Source: Palsa-506 sp963707065 (GTDB lineage Bacteria; Actinomycetota; Actinomycetes; Streptosporangiales; Streptosporangiaceae). Taken from it: 64,000 nt of DNA. The DNA lies in assembly GCA_963707065.1 (NCBI GenBank), contig CAVPPJ010000018.1, positions 186,001-250,000 of the forward strand, written 5' to 3'. The position numbers and the translations under genes are program-made. Below, piece after piece: positions 17,959-25,749 of this stretch (its first letter is position 1; each line of letters starts with the position of its first letter). The notes beneath the pieces were generated by a model. That model was given only the letters and a program-made list of their open reading frames with translations. It was not told the origin of the DNA and did not search any database.

Positions 17959-17988
17959 TTGACACCACCCGACTGCACTGAGTACTTA
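17959..17988 (+). promoter_or_regulatory. Possible promoter of the MFS gene
   Basis: TTGACA (17959-17964) is a perfect -35. TACTTA (17983-17988) follows after 18 bp as a moderate -10. The transcript would have about 105 nt of leader before the MFS start at 18102. Confidence 0.4.
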
Positions 17989-18101
17989 TCTTGGAGGACT
18001 GCGAATAATTACCTGTCAGCGGGAAACTCTCGGCTGGCGCGTTGCCACGTAGCGGGCCGCGCCACGCTGCCGTCCACCAGGCCTGGCCAGCCTGGAGACC
18101 G

Positions 18102-19415
18102 ATGAGTCGAAGGGACACGGTGGAGTTAGAGAGAGCAGGAAAGGCGGACGCGCGGACCACATTCGGCAGCGTGTTCGCCGTGACCGAATTCCGCGCCCTG
18201 TGGCTGGCGCAGGTGCTCTCGGTCATCGGCGATCAGCTGGCCAGGGTCGCGGTGACGCTGCTGGTATATGACCGGAGCCACTCGGCGCTGCTGGCGGCGG
18301 TTGCCTTCGCCGCAAGCGTGGTGCCCACTTTCGTCGGCGGCGTCTTCCTGTCCGGCCTCGCGGACAGGCTGCCCCGTCGCCAGGTGATGATCACTTGCGA
18401 CCTTGCCCGGATGGTCTTGGTGGCCGGAATGACCATCCCCGGTGTGTCGTTGACATTGCTGATCATCCTGCTGTTCGCGGTGACTATGCTCGGGACGCCG
18501 TTCACCTCGGCACGCACCGCGAGCTATTCCGACATCCTGTCGGGTGACAGGTTCGTGCTCGGCACCGCCGTCACTCTCACCACGTACCAGGTCGCCCAGG
18601 TCGCGGGCTTCGCCGCCGGCGGCGCGATCACCGGACTTTTCGGGATCCGGACCTCGCTGATAGCTGATGCGGCCACTTTCGCCGCCTCAGCGGTCATCAC
18701 TCGCCTGTGGATGCGGGCCCGGCCTGCAGCACGACCGGCTGAGAACAGGAATTCCGAGGAGAAGGACACCGCGCCGGCCACAGGCATCCTGGCCGGCGTC
18801 CGACTCGTGTTTACCAACCCTGCGCTGCGCACGCCCATGCTGCTGGGGTGGCTCGCTGCGTTCTATAACGCGCCAGAAGGGGTGGCGGCACCACTGGCGC
18901 GAGAACTTGGCGCCGGGGCCGCTGCCGTTGGCCTGATCCTGGCTAGCGAGACCCTGGGGGCTTCACTAGGTGCCATCGCGTTCAGCCGCCTGGTCAGTCC
19001 GGTGACCAGGCTGAGGTGGATGCGACCGCTGGCTTTCCTGTCATGCGCTGTGCTCATCCTGTTCGCCTTCACCCCCGCATTTCCGCTTACGCTGCTCATC
19101 TTGTTCGCGTCCGGCGTGTTCGACTGCTTCCAGGTCGCCGCAAGCGCGGCATTCGTCAGCGCGGCACCCGAGAGACAGCGGAGCCAGGTATTCGGCCTAG
19201 CCCAGGCGGGTATGGGTCTCGGCCAGGGCGCGGCAATGATCCTGGCAGGTGCTATTGCACAGCATCATCCCCCAAGCACGGCGATAGCAGTCATCGGCGC
19301 GCTCGGAGCTATCGTCGCCGTCCTAGCAGCCGACCGCGCTCCTTGGCGTTCGCCAAGGTCACCGGCTGGCCATCCGTCTAAGTGGCCCACGATCAGCCGG
19401 CCTCATCAAGGCTGA
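18102..19415 (+). CDS. MFS transporter (drug efflux-like)
   Basis: 437 residues from the ATG at 18102, chosen over an in-frame ATG 60 bp upstream because TGGAG lies about 7 nt before it. About 12 membrane segments; SGLADRLPRRQVMITCDLARM (residues 80-100) is the loop 2-3 signature of MFS. A charged central loop (about 207-227) separates the two halves. It resembles MFS_3/enterobactin- and macrolide-efflux-type exporters. Codon use looks slightly less GC-biased than in the housekeeping genes to the right, and the gene stands alone between a promoter and a hairpin, which fits acquisition as a single cassette. Confidence 0.88.
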   Translation: MSRRDTVELERAGKADARTTFGSVFAVTEFRALWLAQVLSVIGDQLARVAVTLLVYDRSHSALLAAVAFAASVVPTFVGGVFLSGLADRLPRRQVMITCDLARMVLVAGMTIPGVSLTLLIILLFAVTMLGTPFTSARTASYSDILSGDRFVLGTAVTLTTYQVAQVAGFAAGGAITGLFGIRTSLIADAATFAASAVITRLWMRARPAARPAENRNSEEKDTAPATGILAGVRLVFTNPALRTPMLLGWLAAFYNAPEGVAAPLARELGAGAAAVGLILASETLGASLGAIAFSRLVSPVTRLRWMRPLAFLSCAVLILFAFTPAFPLTLLILFASGVFDCFQVAASAAFVSAAPERQRSQVFGLAQAGMGLGQGAAMILAGAIAQHHPPSTAIAVIGALGAIVAVLAADRAPWRSPRSPAGHPSKWPTISRPHQG

Positions 19416-19417
19416 TC
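19391..19417 (+). terminator. Hairpin across the MFS stop codon
   Basis: GATCAGCC (19391-19398) and GGCTGATC (19410-19417) are perfect 8-bp arms around an 11-nt loop. The right arm contains the MFS stop codon. Confidence 0.5.
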
Positions 19418-19440
19418 TCGTCCGTGCTGGCTGGCCTCAG

Positions 19441-19760
19441 CCGCCGCCCCATGCTGCCGTCCGCATGACCCGACCTCCCTTCGCCCGTCGCTCCCGAACC
19501 TCGCTGCCCTGCTGGCCGTCAGCTGCCGCCGCCCCATGCTGCCGTCCGCATGACCCGGCCTCCCTTCACCCGTCGCACCCGCTCATCCCGGCTGGCCCTG
19601 GCCGCCGTCAGCTGCCGCCGCCCCATGCTCCTGTCCGCATGTCCCGGCCTCCCTTCAGCCCGTCGCACCCGCTCACTCCTGGCTGGCCCTGGCCGCCGTC
19701 AGCGCCGCCGCCCCATGCTCCTGTCCGCATGTCCCGGCCTCCCTTCCGTCCTCCCGACCA
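19441..19760. repeat. Four-copy 85-90 bp imperfect tandem repeat
   Basis: Copies start at 19441, 19526, 19615 and 19705, each with CCGCCGCCCCATGCT, and the last is truncated near 19760. Within each copy GTCCGCATGWCCCGRCCTCCCTT is best conserved (shown with ambiguity codes), while the second half varies in length by a few bases. Copies 2-4 are closest to each other, so copy 1 is probably the oldest. There is no spacer diversity of the CRISPR kind. Confidence 0.8.
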
Positions 19761-19841
19761 GCCGACTGGTCTCTGGCCATCTGCACGTTGCTAATGACAA
19801 ATTTCAATGTGCATGTTCCCCCACATCGGACCAGTACGCAG

Positions 19842-19906
19842 CTAGTCTGCATAGGTTGTGACACGAAGTAACTGCCTGATCGCTAGACTGTGTCCTACCT
19901 AGTCTA
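19842..19906 (+). promoter_or_regulatory. Cluster of TAGTCT/AGACTA motifs upstream of the GGDEF gene
   Basis: CTAGTCT (19842-19848), TAGACT (19884-19889) and AGTCTA (19901-19906) recur within 65 bp. The last two form a 6-bp inverted repeat with an 11-bp gap. They lie 20-85 bp upstream of the TTGACA promoter element, which suits an activator or repressor site. Confidence 0.4.
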
Positions 19907-19927
19907 TTTACGGTAAGTGACGAGGTC

Positions 19928-19958
19928 TTGACAAAAAACGCACAGAGCCTGCCAGAAT
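19928..19958 (+). promoter_or_regulatory. Likely promoter of the GGDEF gene
   Basis: A perfect -35 TTGACA (19928-19933) is followed by CAGAAT (19953-19958) after 19 bp, slightly longer than ideal. A GGAGG ribosome site lies at 20022-20026, just before the ATG at 20032. Confidence 0.45.
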
Positions 19959-20031
19959 GAGGGGCAACGTCCCTGAGATCAGCCATCCGTTGCTTTGCTA
20001 GGACCCCCGCCAGTTCGTCACGGAGGAGTTC

Positions 20032-21339
20032 ATGAGCCTCGCCCAGCGTAAACGCGCTATGGGCACTGCTCTTGCTGTCCGCTCGTGGCCAGTCTGGCAG
20101 GTAGATCCCCGCTGGCTGGTTGTGTTCATCGTCTCGGTCGCTGTCCTTGACGGAGGCGCGATCGGCGCGAGCGCATCGATGACCGTCCTGCGCCCGGGCC
20201 AGCTGTTGCTGTTCGGACTCCTGCTGACCTGCAGCCTCCTCACGGTGGAAATGACCCGCCGGGCAGGGGAGAACGCAGGCCTCATCCTGGACGTGTACGC
20301 CGTCTGGGAACTGCCGGTTGCGATCCTGCTGCCGCCGGTATACGCGCTGCTCGTGCCGATACCGCGGTTCGTCATGATGCAGTGGCGCGGCCGGAAGATA
20401 CAGGTCTACCGGCGAGTGTTCTCGGCCGCCGCCATCGGATTGTCCTACGGCGTCGCCTCCATGGTCTTCCATGCCGCCAACGGCGGCATAGTCAGCCACA
20501 TCAGCAGGCCTGACACCCGCATGGCGGCCTGGATACTGACCGTGGCGGCCTGTGCATTGGTGCACTGGGTGATCAACCACGGCCTCGTGCTGACCGCAGT
20601 CAAGGCATCGGATCCAGCAGCCAGCGTGCGCAAGATGGCCCTGACGCGTGAGCCTTTGCATAACGACGCTACCGAGTTGTGCGTCGCGGTCCTGGTAACG
20701 CTCTGCGTAGCGAGTAGCCCGCTTGCCATCGCCTTCGCCCTGCCCTTCGTCACTCTCCTGCAGCGGTCCCAACGGCACGCACAGCTCCTCAACGACTCCC
20801 GGTTTGACGCCAAGACCGGGCTGCTTAACGCCGGCACCTGGGAGCGGGAGGCCGCCAACGAGGTCGCCCGGGCCGGCCGCACCAGCACCTCGCTGGCGGT
20901 GGCCTTGATCGACGTGGACAACTTCAAGGCTGTCAACGACACGCACGGCCACCTTGCGGGCGACGTGGCGCTGCGGCAGCTCGCGCGCACCATCAAAATC
21001 TTCCTGCGCGAGTATGACCTAGTGGGCCGCTTCGGTGGTGAAGAATTCGCGCTCTTGCTCCCGCAGACTGGCGAGCAGGACGCGCGCCGTGTCGCCGAGC
21101 GCATGCGCACGCACATCGCCGATATGCCCATCGACGTGGGCGGCGCAGCAGGGTCCGAGATCATCAGGATCACCGTCTCCATCGGCGTCGCCGCGCTGAG
21201 CACTACCGGGAGTCAGCTCACAGAACTGCTGGCAACGGCCGACGCCGCTCTCTACCGTGCCAAGCATGCTGGCCGTAACCAGGTATGGGTAACCACCGAT
21301 ACTGCGTCTTCCTGTACCTCCATAGATTCCCGCGGCTAA
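20032..21339 (+). CDS. Membrane-bound diguanylate cyclase (GGDEF)
   Basis: 435 residues. Residues 25-245 contain about six hydrophobic helices forming an N-terminal membrane sensor. Residues about 260-425 form a GGDEF domain with an intact active site GGEEF (335-339). An I-site RxxD (REYD, 326-329) is placed exactly five residues before it, so product inhibition by c-di-GMP is expected. DVDNFKAVNDTHGH (about 300-313) carries the metal- and GTP-binding residues. There is no EAL domain. It makes c-di-GMP, which in actinomycetes controls development through BldD-type effectors. It has its own promoter. Confidence 0.93.
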   Translation: MSLAQRKRAMGTALAVRSWPVWQVDPRWLVVFIVSVAVLDGGAIGASASMTVLRPGQLLLFGLLLTCSLLTVEMTRRAGENAGLILDVYAVWELPVAILLPPVYALLVPIPRFVMMQWRGRKIQVYRRVFSAAAIGLSYGVASMVFHAANGGIVSHISRPDTRMAAWILTVAACALVHWVINHGLVLTAVKASDPAASVRKMALTREPLHNDATELCVAVLVTLCVASSPLAIAFALPFVTLLQRSQRHAQLLNDSRFDAKTGLLNAGTWEREAANEVARAGRTSTSLAVALIDVDNFKAVNDTHGHLAGDVALRQLARTIKIFLREYDLVGRFGGEEFALLLPQTGEQDARRVAERMRTHIADMPIDVGGAAGSEIIRITVSIGVAALSTTGSQLTELLATADAALYRAKHAGRNQVWVTTDTASSCTSIDSRG

Positions 21340-21415
21340 GGCACCGCCCTGGGACTCAGCCAGGAAGGCAGGCTGACTGTACCGGGTGTCCGGCTGAGTC
21401 TGGTCAGATAGGCAT

Positions 21416-22633
21416 ATGACGCAAACGCGGCATAGTGGCCGGTGGACCCTGGAAGACCGCTTCGCCTCCGCCTGGCACTACCTGCCGGTGGAGGTGCCGT
21501 CGGGCGCATGCGGACTCCGCGTCGAGCTGGAGTACGAACGGCCCGGTGCCGTGCTTGACCTCGGTTGCATCGGCCCTGGGGGATTCCGCGGCTGGTCGGG
21601 AGGTGCCCGCCGGGAGTTCGTCATCACCCCGGATGCGGCGACGCCCGGGTACCTGCCCGGAGAGCTAGAGGCGGGCACCTGGCAGGTGATCGTCGGCCTG
21701 TACCGGCTGCCGCCGGAGGGCACCGGGTACAGCCTGTCGGCCGAGATCTCCAGCCGCCCCGGCGTGCTGCGGCCCGATCCCGCACCTGGCCCCTCGCCGC
21801 CGCTTGCGGACCGGCCGCCCCCGCGCGAGCTACCGGCCAGCGACGGGCGCCGCTGGCTCGCAGGAGACCTGCACATCCACACGGTGCACTCGGACGGCGC
21901 GTTTCCGGTCTCCGGAGTGGCGCGCCTGATCGCTCAGCGCGGTCTCGACTTCGCTGCGATCACTGACCACAACACGGTGAGCCATCATGCAGAGCTTCCG
22001 GCCGCCGCCGCGCGGTATGGCGTCACGCTGGTGCCGGGCCAGGAAGTGACAACGGAAGCCGGTCATGCGGGCGTGCTCGGCGATGTCGGCTGGATCGACT
22101 TCCGCACGCCTGCCGACGACTGGCTGACCGCAGCAGAGCAGGGCCGGGGACTGATGTCCATCAATCACCCGTTCGGCGGCCATGTGAGCTGGACTATCCC
22201 CATGATCCGCCGGCCTCCGCTGCTCGAGGTCTGGCATTGGAGCTGGCTCGACCGGCGCTGGACCGTGCCGTTCGCCTGGTGGCTTGCCTGGGATCCGGGC
22301 GCGATCCCGGTAGGCGGAAGCGACTGGCACCGGCCGGGTGACGACGCCCAGCCGGGGTCGCCGACCACCTGGGTGGAGTGCGCGGGCGACGGCCCGCAGG
22401 ACGTGCTGGATGGCCTGCGGGCCGGGCGGACGGCCATCTCGGCCAGTCAGCAGGGCCCGGTCCTGCTCCGACAGGACGGGGAGCTTGTCGCCGCCGGAGC
22501 CGACGGCATGACGCTGGCCGGGCCGGGCGGGCCGGTGGCCCGTGTCCGCGGCGACCTGGCGGTGCTTCCCGGCCGCCCGGGCTACCACCGGCTGCTCGAT
22601 CCCACCGGGGCGACGCTCGCGCTGACCCGGTAG
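21416..22633 (+). CDS. PHP-domain metal-dependent phosphoesterase (CehA/McbA-like)
   Basis: 405 residues. An N-terminal beta-rich region (1-145) precedes a PHP domain with the expected metal ligands: GDLHIHT with His153 and His155, ITDHN, the Glu of PGQEVTTEAGH, INHPFGG, and the Asp and His of GGSDWHRP. This motif order fits the CehA/McbA family of PHP hydrolases, which includes phosphoesterases and carbaryl hydrolase-like enzymes. No signal peptide is visible, so it is probably cytoplasmic. It converges on the reductase gene with a 38-bp gap that contains a short tandem repeat. Substrate unknown. Confidence 0.85.
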   Translation: MTQTRHSGRWTLEDRFASAWHYLPVEVPSGACGLRVELEYERPGAVLDLGCIGPGGFRGWSGGARREFVITPDAATPGYLPGELEAGTWQVIVGLYRLPPEGTGYSLSAEISSRPGVLRPDPAPGPSPPLADRPPPRELPASDGRRWLAGDLHIHTVHSDGAFPVSGVARLIAQRGLDFAAITDHNTVSHHAELPAAAARYGVTLVPGQEVTTEAGHAGVLGDVGWIDFRTPADDWLTAAEQGRGLMSINHPFGGHVSWTIPMIRRPPLLEVWHWSWLDRRWTVPFAWWLAWDPGAIPVGGSDWHRPGDDAQPGSPTTWVECAGDGPQDVLDGLRAGRTAISASQQGPVLLRQDGELVAAGADGMTLAGPGGPVARVRGDLAVLPGRPGYHRLLDPTGATLALTR

Positions 22634-22650
22634 CCCGCCAGGGCCAGTCC

Positions 22651-22679
22651 GTCAGTTACCGCTGACGTCAGTTACCGCT
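22651..22679. repeat. 16-bp-period direct repeat duplicating a gene end
   Basis: GTCAGTTACCGCT occurs at 22651-22663 and 22667-22679. The second copy contains the TAA stop and last codons of the minus-strand reductase gene; the first lies just downstream of it. Confidence 0.7.
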
Positions 22680-23130
22680 CAGTGATGACGAAGACCGGGT
22701 AGCCGGGTGCGATGGCGAGCAGCTTCTCATCAGGGGCGTCGGGGCCGACACCGTCGAAGAACACGCCGACCTCGAACTTCCACCGCTTCAGGTAGGCCCG
22801 CAGCACGCCCGGCTTCTGCTCGTCGGGGAGCTCCGTGGCGGTGAAGTTCTCGACCCGTCGCCCGACACGCAGCTCGCCGCCGCCGGCCACCCGCATGTTC
22901 CGCACCCATTGCGTGTGCCCGCGCGGCGCGACCAGGTACCTCTTGCCCTCATAGGTGAGCGGGTTTACCGGCGTGGTGCGCCACTCACCGCTAGTGCGGC
23001 CGCGCACGGCCAGCACGCGGCTGCCCCAGACGCTGATCCCGTGCCGGGTCAGGCCCTCGACGCTCTTGTTGAAGATGCGATTCATCGCGCCCTTGGACTG
23101 GACGTTCCGGGGGGCAGAGTCGGCGGTCAT
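22672..23130 (-). CDS. Deazaflavin (F420)-dependent nitroreductase/quinone reductase family protein
   Basis: 152 residues with the split-barrel pattern of the Ddn-like family: VRGRTSGEWRTTPVNPL (residues 43-59), YLVAPRGHTQWVRNMRVAGGGELRVGR as the cofactor-binding core, and a helical C-terminus ending in PVFVI. Family members use reduced F420 to reduce quinones or nitro compounds. GGAG lies about 7 nt before the ATG. The gene diverges from a TetR gene, and the shared 156 bp contain two copies of the same palindromic operator, so it is very probably controlled by that TetR protein. Confidence 0.85.
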   Translation of the reverse strand: MTADSAPRNVQSKGAMNRIFNKSVEGLTRHGISVWGSRVLAVRGRTSGEWRTTPVNPLTYEGKRYLVAPRGHTQWVRNMRVAGGGELRVGRRVENFTATELPDEQKPGVLRAYLKRWKFEVGVFFDGVGPDAPDEKLLAIAPGYPVFVITER

Positions 23131-23179
23131 CGGATGCTCCTAGGTGGCTCCTGGCCCGGCGGCCCGGGCACTTTGACTT

Positions 23180-23246
23180 GAGAGCATTGCTCTCTACTAA
23201 GAACAGTGCACCACATAATCTGATTCCTGTCAAGAGCACCGCTCTC
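23180..23246. promoter_or_regulatory. Duplicated palindromic operator between the reductase and tetR genes
   Basis: GAGAGCATTGCTCTC (23180-23194) and AAGAGCACCGCTCTC (23232-23246) fit one 15-bp consensus RAGAGCANNGCTCTC, with start points 52 bp apart. The first is a perfect palindrome around a single central base. They lie between divergent starts (23130 and 23287), so one repressor can control both directions. Confidence 0.75.
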
Positions 23247-23286
23247 ATTCTTGATCAGTAGTCCACTTTCTGGCAGGCTAGGCCGC

Positions 23287-24003
23287 ATGAGTGCTAGCCG
23301 CACGGCGCGTGAACGGGCAAGGGCAGAACTCACCCGGGAGATCAAGGAGGAGGCCCGGCGCCAGGTCGCCGCCGAAGGCGCGCAGGGCCTGTCCCTGCGG
23401 GCGGTGGCACGGCAGCTCGGCATGGTCTCCTCGGCCGTCTACCGCTATTACCCGAGCCGGGACAGCCTGCTCACCGCGCTGATCATCGACGCCTACGACT
23501 CGCTCGGCGCGGCCGTGGAGACCGCCGACGCCGGCCAGCCAAGGTCCGACCTCCGCGGCCGCTGGCGGGCGATCTGCCACTCGGCAAGGAACTGGGCGGT
23601 GGCCGGCCCGCACGAGTACGCGCTGATCTACGGTTCGCCGGTGCCCGGGTACCGGGCACCGCAGGAGACCATCGCGCCAGCCAGCCGGCCCGGGCTCATC
23701 CTCGGGCAGCTGCTGGCTGACGCATGGGCAGGCCACGTCATCGGCGAGGCGGCCGCGGGTCCGCCGTTGTCACCGCAGCTCGCCGAGCAGGCCGCGGCGC
23801 TCGCGGCGGCCATCGCGCCGGCGGTCCCGGGCCAGGTAGTTCTCCGCGGCCTGATCGCCTGGACGCAGCTCTTCGGCATGATCAGCTTCGAGCTGTTCGG
23901 CCAGTTCGTCGGCGTTGTCGATCCAAGTGACGACTTCTTCAGCCACGCGGTCGAGCAGATGGCCGACTTTGCCGGACTGCCGGCCGTCACCGTTCCGGGC
24001 TGA
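23287..24003 (+). CDS. TetR-family transcriptional regulator
   Basis: 238 residues from the ATG at 23287; an in-frame start 36 bp upstream would run through the operator zone and is less likely. The helix-turn-helix at about 22-62 (GLSLRAVARQLGMVSSAVYRYYPSRDSLLTALI) is typical. The C-terminal part matches the TetR_C_13/WHG-type ligand domain found in many actinobacterial regulators. It probably represses itself and the divergent F420-type reductase through the paired operator; the inducer is presumably a small hydrophobic molecule. Confidence 0.9.
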   Translation: MSASRTARERARAELTREIKEEARRQVAAEGAQGLSLRAVARQLGMVSSAVYRYYPSRDSLLTALIIDAYDSLGAAVETADAGQPRSDLRGRWRAICHSARNWAVAGPHEYALIYGSPVPGYRAPQETIAPASRPGLILGQLLADAWAGHVIGEAAAGPPLSPQLAEQAAALAAAIAPAVPGQVVLRGLIAWTQLFGMISFELFGQFVGVVDPSDDFFSHAVEQMADFAGLPAVTVPG

Positions 24004-24018
24004 GGCAGGCACAGGCGA

Positions 24019-24056
24019 CCGCGGCGCAAGCACGCGAGTAGCGCCCGCCGCCGCGG
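24019..24056. terminator. Weak hairpin between convergent tetR and nudC
   Basis: CCGCGGCG (24019-24026) and CGCCGCGG (24049-24056) are perfect 8-bp arms with a long 22-nt loop in the 56-bp convergent gap. Confidence 0.3.
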
Positions 24057-24059
24057 CCG

Positions 24060-25052
24060 TCACCAGGAGCCGGGAAGTTCCTCCCCGTACCAGGACTCGA
24101 TGATCCGGTGCGCGATCGACACCGGCGGTGGCAGCAGCAGCGTGCCCGAGATCATGCTGGCCCGGACGTCCTCCCGGGAGTACCAGCCGGCCTCGGCAAT
24201 CTCGTCTTCGTCGACCCGGATCTCCTGGCCGCCGGGGGCCTGGGCGCTGAAGCCGAGCATCAGGCTGTGCGGCATCGGCCATGGCTGGCTGGCGAGGTAC
24301 CGGACCTGGCCGACGCTGATGCCCGTCTCCTCAAGGACCTCGCGCGCGACAGCCTGCTCGGCGGATTCACCCGGCTCGACGAAGCCGGCCAGGATCGACA
24401 CGCGCCGCTCCGGCCAGCGAGAATTCCGCGCCAGCAGGCAGCGGTCAGCCGGATCCGTCACCAGCATGATCACCGCGGGGTCGAGCCGCGGAAAGTGCTC
24501 GCTGTTATCGACGGGGCAGTGCCGCGAATGTCCCGAGTTGGCCGGCTCGGTGACGGCGCCGCAACGCGAGCAGTGCGTGCTGACTGCGTGCCAGTTGGCC
24601 AGCGCTACCGCATGCGTCATCAGGCCGGCGTCACGGTCTCCCAGCAGCTGGCCCGCCTCGCGCAGGCCGGCCTGCCGCACGGCCGGACCAGCTCCTGATC
24701 CTGTCCCCGATCCCGCCGTCCGGGCGTTCTCCTCCCCCGCGGCCAGGTCCGGCAGCGGGCCGAGACCACCGAAATAAATCACGCCGGCCGGGTCCTCGCC
24801 CAGCAGGAACCGCACGCCCTGCGGCGCTTCGCGCGGCGGCACGAAGACCAGTTCCGCGCCCTCGTCGCTGAACCGCACCAGCGCCCGGCCGTCGTCGATG
24901 ACCAGCACCCGGGTACCGGGCTCGGCCCAGGCGGCGGCCAGCCAGGCGGTATCCGTGCGGCGTTCCGCTGCCCTGTCAACGCCGCTGCGGGCCAGCGTGA
25001 GCCTGCCGAGGATTCCCAGGCCCGCCGCGGAAACACCGGAGCCGGCATTCAC
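24060..25052 (-). CDS. nudC: NudC-type NAD(H) pyrophosphatase (Nudix)
   Basis: 330 residues. The Nudix box GFVEPGESAEQAVAREVLEE, continuing TGI, is intact, and SQPWPMPHS downstream is the NADH-specific signature of NudC. The enzyme cleaves NAD(H) to NMN and AMP and can remove NAD caps from RNA. The zinc ribbon is incomplete: Cys161, Cys164 and Cys179 are present, but the fourth position is Asp182 (CPVD rather than CxxC). A GTG start overlaps the stop of a possible 35-residue frame upstream. Confidence 0.88.
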   Translation of the reverse strand: MNAGSGVSAAGLGILGRLTLARSGVDRAAERRTDTAWLAAAWAEPGTRVLVIDDGRALVRFSDEGAELVFVPPREAPQGVRFLLGEDPAGVIYFGGLGPLPDLAAGEENARTAGSGTGSGAGPAVRQAGLREAGQLLGDRDAGLMTHAVALANWHAVSTHCSRCGAVTEPANSGHSRHCPVDNSEHFPRLDPAVIMLVTDPADRCLLARNSRWPERRVSILAGFVEPGESAEQAVAREVLEETGISVGQVRYLASQPWPMPHSLMLGFSAQAPGGQEIRVDEDEIAEAGWYSREDVRASMISGTLLLPPPVSIAHRIIESWYGEELPGSW

Positions 25053-25156
25053 CGCGCCGCCGCCCCGTCGACGGGCTCCGGCGGGATTGCCAGCCGCTGC
25101 CTGACTGCGCCGGAGAACCGCGGCGCGTGCTGGTCGGTGTAGCCACGAACATCCAT
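25049..25156 (-). CDS. Possible 35-residue leader peptide or small protein before nudC
   Basis: A short frame (ATG at 25156) with strong third-position GC bias ends in a TGA that overlaps the nudC GTG by 4 bases (GTGA). No good ribosome site precedes its ATG. It could be a coupled small protein, or chance. I recognise no motif. Confidence 0.25.
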   Translation of the reverse strand: MDVRGYTDQHAPRFSGAVRQRLAIPPEPVDGAAAR

Positions 25157-25243
25157 GCAGGGGGATCCGCCTTCTCGCGCGACGATGATCAGACTCTAGC
25201 GAGCGGCAGCACGCAGAAATTCGCAGGGACCAACAACCGTGAG

Positions 25244-25639
25244 TCAGCTTTCGCGCTTCAGCTTGCGCCAGCCGCCGGCCCGGTTGTTGGCAATGATGTG
25301 CCTGAACATGGCGGTGAGGGCGGCCGCGTTGATGGTTTCGCCCTGGCGGACGGCCACCGTGCGGGCGGTCTTGTTCTGGTGGCCGGCGGTGATGATCCCT
25401 TCGGGATCACCGACGATGGCGCCGTCGTAGAGGAAGACGCTGACGTGATCCCTGGCTGCCAGCAGCGCGCAGATGTTGCCCTCCAGGACGAAATACGGCC
25501 GGGTGGTCCGCTTGATGGTCTCGGTGACGTCCGGGTCGGCGGCGTGGACCAGGTCGCGCACCTCGTGGCAGATGGCCTGCTGCCAGCGCGGCAGGGCATC
25601 AATGTAGGCGTCAACGCGCGGGTCGGCGGCGTAGCTCAT
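25244..25639 (-). CDS. DUF1801 (YdhG-like) protein
   Basis: 131 residues. It has the pattern of the DUF1801/YdhG family: an N-terminal helix with VDAYIDALPRWQQAICHEVRDLV, then TIKRTTRPYFVLEGNICALLAARDHVSVFLYDGA, and a lysine/arginine-rich end. The family is widespread, small and cytoplasmic, with no established biochemical role. It lies downstream of adnB on the same strand, but a strong nested hairpin separates them, so it probably has its own promoter. Confidence 0.85.
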   Translation of the reverse strand: MSYAADPRVDAYIDALPRWQQAICHEVRDLVHAADPDVTETIKRTTRPYFVLEGNICALLAARDHVSVFLYDGAIVGDPEGIITAGHQNKTARTVAVRQGETINAAALTAMFRHIIANNRAGGWRKLKRES

Positions 25640-25679
25640 GGCGGATCCACCCTAGCCGTCGTTCCCGGTCCGGCCGAGG

Positions 25680-25733
25680 CCCGTCAATGTGAAGTTAAGC
25701 GGGTTCTAACCCGCCTGATTTCACATTGACGGG
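25680..25733. terminator. 54-nt nested hairpin after adnB
   Basis: CCCGTCAATGTGAA (25680-25693) and TTCACATTGACGGG (25720-25733) are perfect 14-bp arms. Inside them GCGGGTT (25699-25705) and AACCCGC (25708-25714) form a second perfect 7-bp hairpin. It lies 17 bp past the adnB stop and about 40 bp before the DUF1801 start. It may act as a terminator; the exact nesting also resembles a small mobile palindrome. Confidence 0.65.
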
Positions 25734-25749
25734 TGCCAGGGCGAGGGCT

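Larger units (their letters stand above)
19416..20031. other. Gene-free region with tandem repeats and a promoter
   Basis: 616 bases between the MFS and GGDEF genes. The first half (19441-19760) is a four-copy tandem repeat. The second half is AT-richer and holds three TAGTCT/AGACTA motifs and a TTGACA promoter. Long frames crossing the repeats merely translate the repeat unit and do not look like a protein. Confidence 0.7.

Noticed and set aside
19441..19760. CRISPR array
   Set aside because: The units are contiguous near-copies without unique spacers of constant length, and no cas gene is in the window.
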